DNA of 64,000 nucleotides from Nitrososphaerales archaeon (GTDB lineage: Archaea; Thermoproteota; Nitrososphaeria; Nitrososphaerales; Gagatemarchaeaceae), in the NCBI GenBank assembly GCA_030039795.1, contig JASHUU010000088.1, positions 44,684-108,683 on the forward strand, in the 5' to 3' direction. Below the pieces are notes generated by a model, which worked only from the letters and a program-made list of their open reading frames with translations, did no database searches and was not told where the DNA came from. Shown piece by piece: positions 26,088 to 35,598 of this stretch; the first letter of the stretch is position 1; every line of letters begins with the position of its first letter. Both the position numbers and the translations under genes were made by a program.

Positions 26088-27302
26088 CTAGTCGAAGTGC
26101 GGCACGCCGTACACGCCGTCATAGCCAGGGTCGAACCTCACCCTGTCCTTCCTGCACGCGAGTATGGCCTCGACCACCGGCTTCCTGGCTACCATGGAGA
26201 GCTCTTCCTGGGTGGCGTCGAGCAGGACCGCGAGCTCCGACCCGAACGTTCTGATGAGCCTGTCCTGCTCGTCGATTATCGACTTCACGTAGAGTCTGTT
26301 GACACCTGTGGCGAAGGATATCACTTCGTACAGAGGGAGGAGGTGCCTCGTCGGTATCGCCCCATTTGGGACGAACCCGTCGGGCCTGTCGGCCAGCTCT
26401 TCGACCCTCTGAAGGACTCCGATAGTCAGCTTCCTGCCGCACTTCGGGCACCTGTTATCGAGGCTGAGGGCCTCCTTGGGGGCCAAACGGACGCCGCACT
26501 TTTTGTGGCCGGTGAAGTGATACTTCCCGTATGATGGGTCCACTTCGATCATGAACCTGAACTTGGTCGTGTCCCTGAGCCTCACGGCGTCGAAGACGTC
26601 CCTGTAGCTGAGCCTGTCCAGTTCGAAGACGTTCGCCTCCCTTCCTAGCCTCCAAGGGTTCGGCGAGTGAGAGTCGGAGTTCGACATCAGGGCGACCCTG
26701 TCGAGCGAAGACAGGCGCCAGTTCATCGGCGCGTCGCTGCTCAGCCCCGTCTCGACCGCGAATATCTTCCCCGACTGGTCCTTGTAGCACTCCTCCAAGG
26801 AGTCGAAGCCCGACCTGCTCCCGAAGACGGAGAACCACGGGGTCCACGCGTGCGCGGGGATTACCACGACCGAAGCGGACACCCCCGTCAGGACTTCCAC
26901 CAGTTCGGCGGAGTCGACGCCCGTGAGCACCGGCCGGCCGTCAGACGCGAGCCTGCCGTACCTGGACAGCTTATCGTTGAGCTGCGCCACGACCTCCATC
27001 GAGTCGGAGTACACCAAGTGGTGCACCTTCCTCGTCTTTCCTTCCTGCTCGTAGACCGTGCTGACCTCCCCTGACAGCATCCAGTTCGTCCCCGCGTAGG
27101 TGAACAGCCCTTCACCCTCCGCAGGCTCGAGCTTGGCCTTCAGCTCCTTGAACCACCTTGGGTGGGTGAAGTCGCCGGTCCCGAGCAGGTTCAGCCCCTT
27201 CGCCTTCGCTCCAGCAGCGATGTGCTCGAGGTCCATGTCCTTACTCGTAGCCATAGCGTGCTTGGAGTGCAGCTGGAGGTCGGCTACCACGTGCAAGGCC
27301 AT
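26088..27302 (-). CDS. Endonuclease Q (PHP-domain DNA repair nuclease)
   Basis: 404 residues. The N-terminal PHP domain has ADLQLHSKHAMATS, GTGDFTHPRW, VVIPAHAWTPWF and NSDSHSPNPWRLG, the metal-binding set typical of EndoQ. Near residue 265-300 a zinc motif (CGVR...CPKCG) follows, and the C-terminal part matches the family length. EndoQ cuts 5' of deaminated bases (uracil, hypoxanthine) and abasic sites. A TATA-like GTTAACTAG lies about 25 nt upstream of the ATG. No partner gene is adjacent. Confidence 0.92.
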   Translation of the reverse strand: MALHVVADLQLHSKHAMATSKDMDLEHIAAGAKAKGLNLLGTGDFTHPRWFKELKAKLEPAEGEGLFTYAGTNWMLSGEVSTVYEQEGKTRKVHHLVYSDSMEVVAQLNDKLSRYGRLASDGRPVLTGVDSAELVEVLTGVSASVVVIPAHAWTPWFSVFGSRSGFDSLEECYKDQSGKIFAVETGLSSDAPMNWRLSSLDRVALMSNSDSHSPNPWRLGREANVFELDRLSYRDVFDAVRLRDTTKFRFMIEVDPSYGKYHFTGHKKCGVRLAPKEALSLDNRCPKCGRKLTIGVLQRVEELADRPDGFVPNGAIPTRHLLPLYEVISFATGVNRLYVKSIIDEQDRLIRTFGSELAVLLDATQEELSMVARKPVVEAILACRKDRVRFDPGYDGVYGVPHFD

Positions 27303-27457
27303 GGAGCGGAAGGCGACCGCTAGTTAACCTGAAGGCGCGGCAGGTGCGAGATTTTGACGAATGCGGCGTGCGAATGGCGATGCTGACGGTCCCGGCGCCG
27401 CAATCATGGAGAATATGTCGATAGGTTTAAACGCATTTTATCTTTTGGAGCCCAGTC

Positions 27458-27769
27458 GTGTCAGAGGAAGGAAGGGTGATGAAGATGATGGAAGCGGTCA
27501 AGGACCCCGTCAGACTGCGAATCCTCTTCCTGCTCATAAAGAGGGGCCGGACGAACGTCGGGGACATAGCGAAGGAGTTCGAGATAACCAGGCCTGCGAT
27601 CTCGCACCACCTGAAAGTGCTGAAGGAGGCCGGCGTAGTCAGCAGCGTGAAGAGGGGTCAGGAGGTGTACTACTGGCCCAACGCTCATGTGGTGGCGCAG
27701 GCGCTCAGGGACCTAGCCGACAGAATCGAACGAAACTGGACTCCCGGACACAAGAGCTCGGCCACTTAG
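27458..27769 (+). CDS. ArsR-family winged-helix regulator
   Basis: 103 residues with a helix-turn-helix: DPVRLRILFLLIKRG, then EITRPAISHHLKVLKEAGVV and a wing RGQEVYYW. No obvious metal-binding Cys set, so it probably senses something other than arsenic. GTG start at 27458, with AT-rich TTTAAACGCATTTTATC just upstream. Located 36 nt upstream of an efflux pump gene on the same strand, which it probably controls. Confidence 0.88.
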   Translation: MSEEGRVMKMMEAVKDPVRLRILFLLIKRGRTNVGDIAKEFEITRPAISHHLKVLKEAGVVSSVKRGQEVYYWPNAHVVAQALRDLADRIERNWTPGHKSSAT

Positions 27770-27798
27770 GTAAATATATTAACACCTGTTTACACACT
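27770..27798 (+). promoter_or_regulatory. MFS promoter with possible ArsR operator
   Basis: TAAATATATTAA about 26-34 nt upstream of the MFS ATG is a strong TATA-like box. It sits in the imperfect palindrome GTAAATATATTAAC, followed by TGTTTACACAC. Binding by the upstream ArsR protein is a guess. Confidence 0.5.
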
Positions 27799-27805
27799 TA
27801 CGCAA

Positions 27806-29299
27806 ATGCAGCAGGCGGGCGGGTCGTCCAAAGGCGCAGGGTCGAGCAACCAGACTCGGGCCCTTCTATCGATGACCGGCGTCGCCCTCCTCATCAACTA
27901 CGTCGAGACCATGATAATCCCGGGCGTGCCTACGATTCAGAAGGACTTCGCCACCTCCCTCAGCTTGGTGTCTTGGATCACCGCGGCGTTCCTCATAGTC
28001 GGAAGCGCGGTCTCGCCGCTGTTCGGCAAGCTCGGAGACAGTTACGGCAAGAAGAAGATGTTCCTGGTGGCGCTGACGTTCTATACGATCGGCGTGGGCC
28101 TTGCAGGCCTGTCGCCTTCAATCTACTTCCTCATCGCTGCCAGGGCGATTCAGGGGATCGGGTTCGCCATAGTCCCGCTGGCTCTCGCCATAATCGCCGA
28201 GACCTTCCCCAAGGAGCGCATAGCGACGGCCCAGGGCATAGTCAGCGCCACATTTGGGATCGGAGCCGCCGCGGGCCTCGTCATAGGCTCATACATCGTC
28301 CAGTACGTGAGCTGGCAGTGGGCGTTCCACTCGGCATTCATCCTGAGCGTGGTCCTGTTCGTCGTGGTGGCGAAGGGCTTGCCGAGCGGGACTCCCGGGA
28401 CCGGGCGGAAGGTGGACTACTCGACGATAGTGATGCTGATGTCGGGTATCTCGCTCTTCCTCCTTTACCTGACCGAGGCCCCCTACGTCGGCTGGCTCTC
28501 GGCCTACAACCTCGCGTCGCTGGTCGCGGGAGTCGGGCTGACGGTGGGGTTCTTCATCGTGGAGAGCAGGAGAGAAAATCCCCTCATCCGCCTCGACCTG
28601 CTCAAAATCAGGAACGTCTTGGTGGCCAATTGCGTCGGTCTCGTCTCCGGAGTCGCGATGTTCATGCTGTTCTACGCTCTGGTCTACTATCTGGAGGACC
28701 CGAACGTGCTCAGCCTGGGCCTGGGGCTTGACACCATCGCGGCAGGACTCACAGTCGCGCCGGCGACGCTTGGGATGCTGGCGGCAGGGCCCGGCTTCGG
28801 AAGGACGGTCATCCGGTTCGGCCCCAAGCCTGCCGTCATCGCCGGCTCGAGCTTCGCAATCCTGGGGATGCTGCTCTATCTAATCAACAGAGCGACTCGG
28901 CTCGACGTTGCGATAGAGAGCGTCGTGGTGCTGGTCGGGGTCGTAGGGATGATAATACCAATCGTGAACATGATCAGCATCTCGATACCCGACGACTCCG
29001 TAGCCACCGGGCTAGGGCTGAACACGATGCTGAGAAACATAGGCGGGGCCGTGGGCGCGGTGATCGGGACGACCATAATGAGCACCTACACTACGGCGTT
29101 GACGGTCGCGCCAGGAGTCACGGTGGCGTTTCCCGACCCTACTGCCTTCAACTACATCTTCTACCTTGGCATCGGATTCCTCTTGTTCGCCATCGCCGTG
29201 TCGCTGGCGGCGAAGAACTACACCTTCAGGGCCCGGTCAGCGCCTAGAGACGAACCGACTGCCCTCGGCGCTGAACCGCCAGAGAAGCCGGCTGCCTGA
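27806..29299 (+). CDS. MFS multidrug efflux transporter (DHA2/EmrB-like)
   Basis: 497 residues with about 14 membrane helices. The N-terminal IPTIQKDF...WITAAFLI and GKLGDSYGKKKMF (motif A) segments are typical of the DHA2 drug:proton antiporters, as is RAIQGIGFAIVPLALAII. It exports small toxic compounds across the cytoplasmic membrane. It is paired with an ArsR-type regulator. The 3' end overlaps the convergent glycosylase gene by about 63 bases. Confidence 0.92.
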   Translation: MQQAGGSSKGAGSSNQTRALLSMTGVALLINYVETMIIPGVPTIQKDFATSLSLVSWITAAFLIVGSAVSPLFGKLGDSYGKKKMFLVALTFYTIGVGLAGLSPSIYFLIAARAIQGIGFAIVPLALAIIAETFPKERIATAQGIVSATFGIGAAAGLVIGSYIVQYVSWQWAFHSAFILSVVLFVVVAKGLPSGTPGTGRKVDYSTIVMLMSGISLFLLYLTEAPYVGWLSAYNLASLVAGVGLTVGFFIVESRRENPLIRLDLLKIRNVLVANCVGLVSGVAMFMLFYALVYYLEDPNVLSLGLGLDTIAAGLTVAPATLGMLAAGPGFGRTVIRFGPKPAVIAGSSFAILGMLLYLINRATRLDVAIESVVVLVGVVGMIIPIVNMISISIPDDSVATGLGLNTMLRNIGGAVGAVIGTTIMSTYTTALTVAPGVTVAFPDPTAFNYIFYLGIGFLLFAIAVSLAAKNYTFRARSAPRDEPTALGAEPPEKPAA

Positions 29300-29836
29300 A
29301 GCCACGCCGACCCGCCTGCTCGCGACCCAGGAGACCTCGGAAGTCCGCTCAGAGTTGCAGATGTACAGGCCTCTGTCGCGCGTAAGGTCGGTCCCGTTTT
29401 GCTCTCCCATGATTCCCAGGGCCTGGGTCAGCCTGCCCGGCCCGCTGGTCAGCTTGAAGACGTCGGTCACGCCCCGCCGTGCCGCCATGCGTTCCATGCC
29501 AGCGACTGGCTCTAGGGCCCTGATCAGGACGGCCCCCGGTCTTCCGGTACGCTCGGTCGTGGCGTTGAGACACCAGTTCCTCCCATAGACGAAGTAGACA
29601 TACGCGAAGCCGCCGCGGCCGAACATGATGGAGTTCCTGCGTGTCACTCCTCTGAAAGCGTGGCTCGCGGGGTCGTCGCTTCCCCTGTAGGCTTCGGTCT
29701 CGACGATGCGCCCGGCGATGGTGGCTCCGTCGATGTTCCGGACAAGGACCTTGCCTAACAGGTCCTTCGCCACGTCGAGCGTCCGTCTCTCGTAGAACGA
29801 CCGCCGCAGAGGCACCGGGTGGACGACGCTTCTCAA
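29237..29836 (-). CDS. 3-methyladenine DNA glycosylase (AAG/MPG family)
   Basis: 199 residues from the TTG at 29834-29836. Family motifs: SFYERRTLDVAKDLLGKVLV, RIVETEAYRG with the catalytic Glu, ASHAFRGVTRRNSIMFG, YFVYGRNWCLNATTE and SGPGRLTQALGI. It removes alkylated and deaminated purines in base-excision repair. TTG is chosen because a TATA-like box with TTAA at 29866-29869 lies about 30 nt upstream; the longer frame to 29902 would include the promoter. Confidence 0.93.
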   Translation of the reverse strand: MRSVVHPVPLRRSFYERRTLDVAKDLLGKVLVRNIDGATIAGRIVETEAYRGSDDPASHAFRGVTRRNSIMFGRGGFAYVYFVYGRNWCLNATTERTGRPGAVLIRALEPVAGMERMAARRGVTDVFKLTSGPGRLTQALGIMGEQNGTDLTRDRGLYICNSERTSEVSWVASRRVGVASGSRLLWRFSAEGSRFVSRR

Positions 29837-29937
29837 CCTCGCGCGTCGAGGGCTATGCTCCGCAGTTAAGGAGCCTCCGCGTAGACCCGTGCAGCCGCGC
29901 AACGGATAACTAATCCGCGCCTCGCGCGCCGAACATT

Positions 29938-30052
29938 GGGGTCGTCGGCTAGACTGCGCGCCATCAGCTCAGTGAGGCGCGATAGGGCAAGTCTGGTCTA
30001 GGCTTTCAGCCTTGGGCGCTGAAGATCCCCGGTTCAAATCCGGGCGACCCCA
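29938..30052 (+). tRNA. tRNA-Pro (UGG) with a D-loop intron
   Basis: Acceptor GGGGTCG / CGACCCC with discriminator A, anticodon stem TCAGC / GCTGA with loop CTTGGGC, variable AGATC, T arm CCCGG-TTCAAAT-CCGGG. About 39 nt in the D loop between GGCTAG and TCTGGTCTAGG must be removed, giving a 76-nt tRNA. The insertion is at the same D-loop position as in the tRNA-Ser at 11540-11689. Confidence 0.85.
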
Positions 30053-30137
30053 CTCTTTACGCTCTCTCCCGTGGCTTCTCCCGTTCCTGAGCCTGTTCCC
30101 TTCTGACTCCCTTTGCCCACACTCACTCGCATGTTCG

Positions 30138-30803
30138 TCAAGAAGCCACAGCGCTCTGTTCAGGTTTCTGCAGCGAGTTAAGGTGCCGCATGACGTAGGT
30201 AGATACTATTCCCATCCAAGCTATGACCGAACCAATGAGCAACCGCTCGAACAAGCCGCCATAGTCGCTTTTGAAGTGAGGGAAGAATGTCAGAACACCT
30301 AGGTAAAACACCATGGACGAAACCGCGAGCACTGCGAAAACCAGTGCGACCCTCCTTAGACCCGCCAAAGCCTTCACTCTGCGTAGCTTCAGCGATATCG
30401 ATAGTTCGCCCAGTGGTGTCACAACGAATATGATGAGCCCGATGACTGTGTGAATCCCAAGGGTACGCCCCGTTGCTGGGAGTCCAGCCAGTAATAGAGC
30501 GGCCACGCCCCATGTCGCGATGGCGTACAGTCCAGACTTGTAAGTCCGCCAGCTCTCTCCAAGCATCGTAAGAATCTGGACGAAGGCATACGCGAACAGA
30601 AGAGTGAGCACTCCACGATTTAGGAAGTTGACGGTCATGACATAGCCGTAGGGCCCAACTGCTAGCAGACTTTCTGCTTGCGATATCGGGCTGTAGTGTG
30701 GTGGAAGAGACTGTGCGATGGCATCGAGTACTATGTAGAGGATGATCAGAGCGTCAACGACTACGAACTCTTGACGAACTGTTGGACGCTTTGACTGACG
30801 CAT
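30138..30803 (-). CDS. Multi-pass membrane protein, DUF998-like
   Basis: 221 residues with six predicted membrane helices. The motif GYVMTVNFLNRGVLTLLFAYAF and the PATGRTLGIHTVIGLI loop resemble DUF998-type membrane proteins (moderate confidence). The ATG at 30801-30803 is preferred over one 36 nt earlier because a TATA-like TTTTTAAC at 30845-30852 would place the transcript start at about 30822. Base composition is less GC-rich than its neighbours, hinting at transfer. Confidence 0.7.
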   Translation of the reverse strand: MRQSKRPTVRQEFVVVDALIILYIVLDAIAQSLPPHYSPISQAESLLAVGPYGYVMTVNFLNRGVLTLLFAYAFVQILTMLGESWRTYKSGLYAIATWGVAALLLAGLPATGRTLGIHTVIGLIIFVVTPLGELSISLKLRRVKALAGLRRVALVFAVLAVSSMVFYLGVLTFFPHFKSDYGGLFERLLIGSVIAWMGIVSTYVMRHLNSLQKPEQSAVAS

Positions 30804-30959
30804 GATGGCCAAGAAATCGCGTTGGCCGGTTTTTGGCAAACGCGTTAAAAACCTAGTGAGAGAGAGCTCCTCTCTGCGCGCCAGGAGTGGTCCGGAGCCT
30901 GACGATGTAGCACTCCAAGCATCCTAGGCAGGCCGCTCGGCGAGACGCGCAAAGGGTTT

Positions 30960-32915
30960 ATGACTGCAAAGAGATGCGAATCTAGCAGTAGATTGTCTAC
31001 AGGTGAAGAGCGACGCCTTGCCGCGATCATGTTTACCGACATAGTGGGATACACTGCCATCTCGCAGGCGAGCGAACCTGCGGCCATGGCAATCTTGAAC
31101 GAGCACAGAGAGCTGCTCAGACCATCCTTTCTGCGCTACGGCGGGCGGGAGGTGAAGACCATGGGCGACGCGTTGCTCGTCGAGTTCCCGAGCTCGCTCG
31201 AGGCCGTCCGGTGCGCCCTAGAGATTCAGAGCAGACTGGCCGAAAGGAATTCCAGGCAGGAGTCCAAGCTGATGGTGCGGATAGGGATACACGTCGGCGA
31301 GGTCATCCATGCCGGAGACGACGTCTTCGGAGACGCGGTGAACATAGCCGCCCGAATCGAGCCGCTCGCGCAGCCGGGCGGAATCTGCGTAAGCCGGCAG
31401 GTATTCGACTTCGTCCAGAACAAGGTGGAGGCGAGGCTGGAGAAGGTCGGTCCCGTGGAGCTGAAGAACGTGAAGCTTCCTATCGAGATATACAAGGTCC
31501 TCCCTCTCAGCGCGGCGGTGGCAGAGACGTCGACCGCAGGCGCGAGGAGGAGGGTTGCCGTTCTCCCGTTCGAGAACTTCAGCCCGGAGGCAGGAGACGA
31601 ATACTTTGCGGACGGCCTCACGGAAGAGATGATAGGGACGCTCTCGAAAATCAGGGAGCTGAGCGTCATTTCCAGGACCTCGGTGATGCAGTACAAGCGC
31701 AAGCCGAAGCCCATCTCAGAAATCGGCCGAGAGCTCAACGCGGGGACCATCCTAGAGGGCAGCGTCAGGAAGGCGGGGAACAGGGCGCGCGTGAGCATAC
31801 AGATGATAGACGCCACAGAAGACAAACACGTGTGGGCGGAGAACTACGACAGGGATCTTCAGGACATATTCTCCGTCCAGAGCGACATCGCGGGGAGGGT
31901 GGCTCAGGAGCTGAAGGTCAAGCTCCTCGACGCTGAGAAGGAGGTCATCGAAGAGCCGCCCACAAAGAGCCCGGAAGCCAACCTCCTCTTCCTGAGAGGA
32001 ATCTACGAAGTGGACAAAGGGTCCCCCCTAGACATAATGAAGGCCAACGAATACTTCGAGCTCGCCGTCGCAAAGGACCCTCAGTTCGCCCTCGCATACG
32101 CGCTCCTAGCCTCGAACTACGTCGCAGTCGCCGGGGAGAACCTACCAGGGAGCGAGGCGTTCCCCAAGGCGAAGGAGAACCTCGAGAAGGCGCTCGCGTT
32201 GGACCCGCGGCTCGCCCGGGCGCACTGCGCAAAAGGATGGTTGGCGTTCCAGTACGACTGGGACTGGGAGGAGGCCGAGAAGAGCCTCAAGCAGGCCATA
32301 GCCTTGGCCCCTAGCCTTGCGGTTGCCCACCACTTTTGTGGCAGGACGCTCGCCTCGCTGGGAAGGTTCGAAGAAGCGCTATCCGAGATGGGAAGGGCCT
32401 ACGAGCTCGACCCTGCGTCGCCCTGGGTGATGGACCACTTCGCCACGGTGTACTACATGGCCGAGATGTTCAGAGACGCTAGGAGGATGTTCAACAAGGT
32501 CTTGGAGATCAACCCCATCTTCGTCAAGGCGCACATGGGTCTGGCCATGGTCGACGTCGCGGAGGGCAAGAAGGAGGACGCCACGCGGAGGGCAGACGCG
32601 GCGGTAGCCGTAGACGGCGAGGCCTACTTCCAGGCGAACAGGGCGATAGTTCACGCCTCGACGGGCTCGAGGGCGACGGCAGAGGCTATACTCGAGAGGA
32701 TCCTGTCAGGCGAGTACGAAGGATACTCTGCGCCGCAGCTCACCGGGGCGATATACTACTGCCTGGGCGACAAGGACAAGGGATTCGAGTGGATGAAGAG
32801 GGCACTGGAGGCCCGAGACCCCGGCATCCCCTGGTTCAACAAGTGGCCCATCCTCAGCGTCCAGAGGCAGGACCCGAGGTTCGTCCAGATGCTCCACGAC
32901 CTGCGACTCCCTTAG
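30960..32915 (+). CDS. Class III nucleotidyl cyclase fused to TolB-like and TPR domains
   Basis: 651 residues. Residues about 15-180 form a class III cyclase domain: IMFTDIVGYT and GDALLVEF supply the two metal-binding Asp, and FGDAVNIAARIE is the conserved central part. Residues about 195-330 are a TolB-N/FlgO-like domain (VAVLPFENFSP, DEYFADGLTEEMIGTLS, RTSVMQYK). Residues about 345-640 are TPR repeats. No membrane segment is seen. This architecture is common in bacteria such as rhizobia, so lateral acquisition is likely. It may make cAMP in response to protein binding. Confidence 0.88.
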   Translation: MTAKRCESSSRLSTGEERRLAAIMFTDIVGYTAISQASEPAAMAILNEHRELLRPSFLRYGGREVKTMGDALLVEFPSSLEAVRCALEIQSRLAERNSRQESKLMVRIGIHVGEVIHAGDDVFGDAVNIAARIEPLAQPGGICVSRQVFDFVQNKVEARLEKVGPVELKNVKLPIEIYKVLPLSAAVAETSTAGARRRVAVLPFENFSPEAGDEYFADGLTEEMIGTLSKIRELSVISRTSVMQYKRKPKPISEIGRELNAGTILEGSVRKAGNRARVSIQMIDATEDKHVWAENYDRDLQDIFSVQSDIAGRVAQELKVKLLDAEKEVIEEPPTKSPEANLLFLRGIYEVDKGSPLDIMKANEYFELAVAKDPQFALAYALLASNYVAVAGENLPGSEAFPKAKENLEKALALDPRLARAHCAKGWLAFQYDWDWEEAEKSLKQAIALAPSLAVAHHFCGRTLASLGRFEEALSEMGRAYELDPASPWVMDHFATVYYMAEMFRDARRMFNKVLEINPIFVKAHMGLAMVDVAEGKKEDATRRADAAVAVDGEAYFQANRAIVHASTGSRATAEAILERILSGEYEGYSAPQLTGAIYYCLGDKDKGFEWMKRALEARDPGIPWFNKWPILSVQRQDPRFVQMLHDLRLP

Positions 32916-32940
32916 CCGACCCCGACCGCTACGACAGGCG

Positions 32941-35529
32941 TCACTGCGACTGGACTGGGACAGGCTCTTCAGTCTCGGGCCGCACCCTGCCGGGCCACCA
33001 GTTGTACTTCTGCGCTATTGCCATGAGGGAGGTCACGAGGAAGAGGATCACAACGCCGACATCGACCATCACCGCCGCGGCGACGCTGATCCCTATCTCC
33101 TGAAGCAGCGGGATGCCGCTGATTGTCAGCGAGGCGAAGACGCTCGAGAGTATCAGCCCGAGGCCAAAGAGCGTCACCCATGTCTTGTCCATCGCGGCCC
33201 TTATCGCTTCGTGGTCGGACAGGCCGTTGGCCGCCTCCTCCCTTATCCTGGTGACCAGGAAGATGTCGTAGTCTATCCCCACGCCCAGCATCGTGACGAT
33301 GACGAAAAGCGGTGCCAGGTCAACGATAGGTGTCTTGAGCAGGTAGTAGAAGGTCGCGCAGAGCAGGGCGAGGGCGAACGAGACGCTGCATAGGATTGTG
33401 AGTATCAGGCGCACAGGAGTGAAGAGGGAGCGCAGCTGCGCGAAGAGGATGAAGAACACTCCGAGGGAGAGTACGACGAGGACGAGAGGGAGGACGCCGC
33501 TTATCAGGCTCACGGTGTCTATGGTCGACTGGGTCGAACCGCCGAAGTAGATCGTGGTCCCCGCCGGGAGAGCCGTGGCTCCTACCGCGGCCTCGATCTT
33601 CTTCAGGTCACCCACGGCCGCCGAGCTCTGCGCCGCCTCGGACAGACCGGCCGTGACCAGCACGGTCCGGTTGTTCGTACCTATCTGTGAGAGGATGCCC
33701 TCCAGGTACTGGGACCTGACAGGAGAGGTCAGCTCCTGCAGGCCGGTGTAGTTGAATGGAACCCCGTAAGGGCTCGTCGGACTGACGACCTCCTCTACGC
33801 CAGGGGACCTCGAGACAGTCTCCGACATCGAAGCGATGAAGTTGAGCTCGGTCTGGTTGAACTGGTCCTGGCCGTAGACCACGGGCTCCGGGAACGTGAC
33901 GACCATGAACGTAGGAGAGACGGCCAGCCCTCCGATGTTGTCCTGGATCGCAGTCAGGCCTTGGTTGCTCGGGAAGTTTGGCAGCAGCCTCAGGACGTCG
34001 AACCCGCTGGGCGTCTCGTAGGTCACATAGAACGACCCCGCGGCCAGGAGCGCTACCACAGCCGCGACGGCCACCTTGTGCCTGATCGTCGCTTCTGTGA
34101 CCCTGTCCAAGCGTCCGGGGGACCTTTTGCTCTGATGCGTCCTAGAACCCGATGGCCAGAAGAGCCGGTCCCCCAGGGCTAGCTCAAGCGACGGGAGAAG
34201 CGTAAGCGACGCGACGAGAAGTATGCTCACACCAATCGCTATCGCGGCGCCGACTGCGCCGAAGAACGGCACCTTGGTGACGGCCAGCACGATGTAGGCC
34301 ACTATCACCGTCAGTCCTGCCGTTAGGATTGCCTGGCCTGCCCACCTCACCGACACGGACACGCTCTCCTGCACCGGCTTACCCCCCGACCTCTCCTCCC
34401 TGGTCCTCCTGAGCTGGAGGACCGAATAGTCTACGGACAGCCCGAGCACGGTGAGGATCATCAGGAACGGGACAGCGAAGTTGATCTGACTGTGGAAGAC
34501 GAGCACGGTAAGGCCGTAGACTGAACCCAGGGAGATTCCGATCGCGAAGCCTCCTATCAGCAAGGGGACGATGGCAGCAACCGGTGAGAGGAACAGGAGC
34601 CCGGCGACGAGGAGAGAGAGCCCCAGCCCTGGTACTATGCTCTCGCCGAGAGCGGGCTGGGCGGCATCCTCGAAGTCCAGGGCTATGACCGAGCCTCCGG
34701 TGACGTAGACCTTGCCCATTCCCGCTAGGCCGGAGCTGAGGACGTCCGACCTTGCCTGCTCGATCACGCTGTTCGCCGGGGAGGACGAGAAGCCCAGCTC
34801 GAAGAGCATGGTGCCGTTGTCCGGGCTTACGAAGTCCCTTGTGATCGAGCTCGAGAGGGCAAAGGGGTAGTCGGGGAATGGTTCGGTCGTGAGGACGTTG
34901 GTTATCCCAGCGCTGACCTGTCCCGGAGTGCTCGTCGCGCTCAGCCCTGAGAGGAGGTCGTACAACGAAGACGAGTTGACTGTGAACAGAGGGGAGGAGG
35001 CGAAGAGGCCGGCGGCTGCCAGAGCGACTTGGTCCGCCGCGGCATCCCATGCCTTCTGACCGGTCGAGTTGGCCTGCTCCAGCGTCTGCGCGACTTGGGC
35101 CACGAACGCGGGGACGGTGGAGCCGAGGAGGTCCTCTTCCTCGGTGTAGACGCTCGTCACTCCTGTGAAGCCGGCGAGCGAGTCGGCGCTCAATGTCCGA
35201 TTAAGAGCCAAGAGAGCAGACCTGACTTCGCCGGAGTAGACGTTCTGACTCTGGAACACCACGATAATCGGGCTGCTGGTGGTGTTCATCGAAGGGAACT
35301 GCGCGTCGAGGATCGCCTGGGCCCTCTCAGACTCCGAGTTCTGCACGCTGAGCGCGTTCGAGTTCGCGACGTTGAAGGACACTGAGGAGAAGAAGCCTAG
35401 GACAAGAGGGACAGACAACACCAGCGCTATGAGCCACAGGGCTATGATGGTCCTGTGCCGCCTTCTGATGAGCGCGTTGAGCCTGTCGAAGAGCGGGACG
35501 CCCGACCGTCTCGATTCCTGCCGAGTCAA
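32941..35529 (-). CDS. MMPL/RND-superfamily membrane transporter
   Basis: 862 residues with two repeats, each having one membrane helix, a large extracytoplasmic domain and five more helices. Motifs GLSVDYSVLQLRRTREE and GVGIDYDIFLVTRIREEA are the duplicated MMPL TM4 signatures. Such proteins export lipids or hydrophobic compounds using ion gradients. The start is a TTG at 35527-35529. It is followed upstream by an ABC transporter pair on the same strand, possibly one export cluster. Confidence 0.92.
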   Translation of the reverse strand: MTRQESRRSGVPLFDRLNALIRRRHRTIIALWLIALVLSVPLVLGFFSSVSFNVANSNALSVQNSESERAQAILDAQFPSMNTTSSPIIVVFQSQNVYSGEVRSALLALNRTLSADSLAGFTGVTSVYTEEEDLLGSTVPAFVAQVAQTLEQANSTGQKAWDAAADQVALAAAGLFASSPLFTVNSSSLYDLLSGLSATSTPGQVSAGITNVLTTEPFPDYPFALSSSITRDFVSPDNGTMLFELGFSSSPANSVIEQARSDVLSSGLAGMGKVYVTGGSVIALDFEDAAQPALGESIVPGLGLSLLVAGLLFLSPVAAIVPLLIGGFAIGISLGSVYGLTVLVFHSQINFAVPFLMILTVLGLSVDYSVLQLRRTREERSGGKPVQESVSVSVRWAGQAILTAGLTVIVAYIVLAVTKVPFFGAVGAAIAIGVSILLVASLTLLPSLELALGDRLFWPSGSRTHQSKRSPGRLDRVTEATIRHKVAVAAVVALLAAGSFYVTYETPSGFDVLRLLPNFPSNQGLTAIQDNIGGLAVSPTFMVVTFPEPVVYGQDQFNQTELNFIASMSETVSRSPGVEEVVSPTSPYGVPFNYTGLQELTSPVRSQYLEGILSQIGTNNRTVLVTAGLSEAAQSSAAVGDLKKIEAAVGATALPAGTTIYFGGSTQSTIDTVSLISGVLPLVLVVLSLGVFFILFAQLRSLFTPVRLILTILCSVSFALALLCATFYYLLKTPIVDLAPLFVIVTMLGVGIDYDIFLVTRIREEAANGLSDHEAIRAAMDKTWVTLFGLGLILSSVFASLTISGIPLLQEIGISVAAAVMVDVGVVILFLVTSLMAIAQKYNWWPGRVRPETEEPVPVQSQ

Positions 35530-35598
35530 GATGGCTGGGTCACGAGGTGGCCCTGGCCGTCGGGCTTGTAAATTCCCCGGTCGCGGCAGGCAGCGGGG

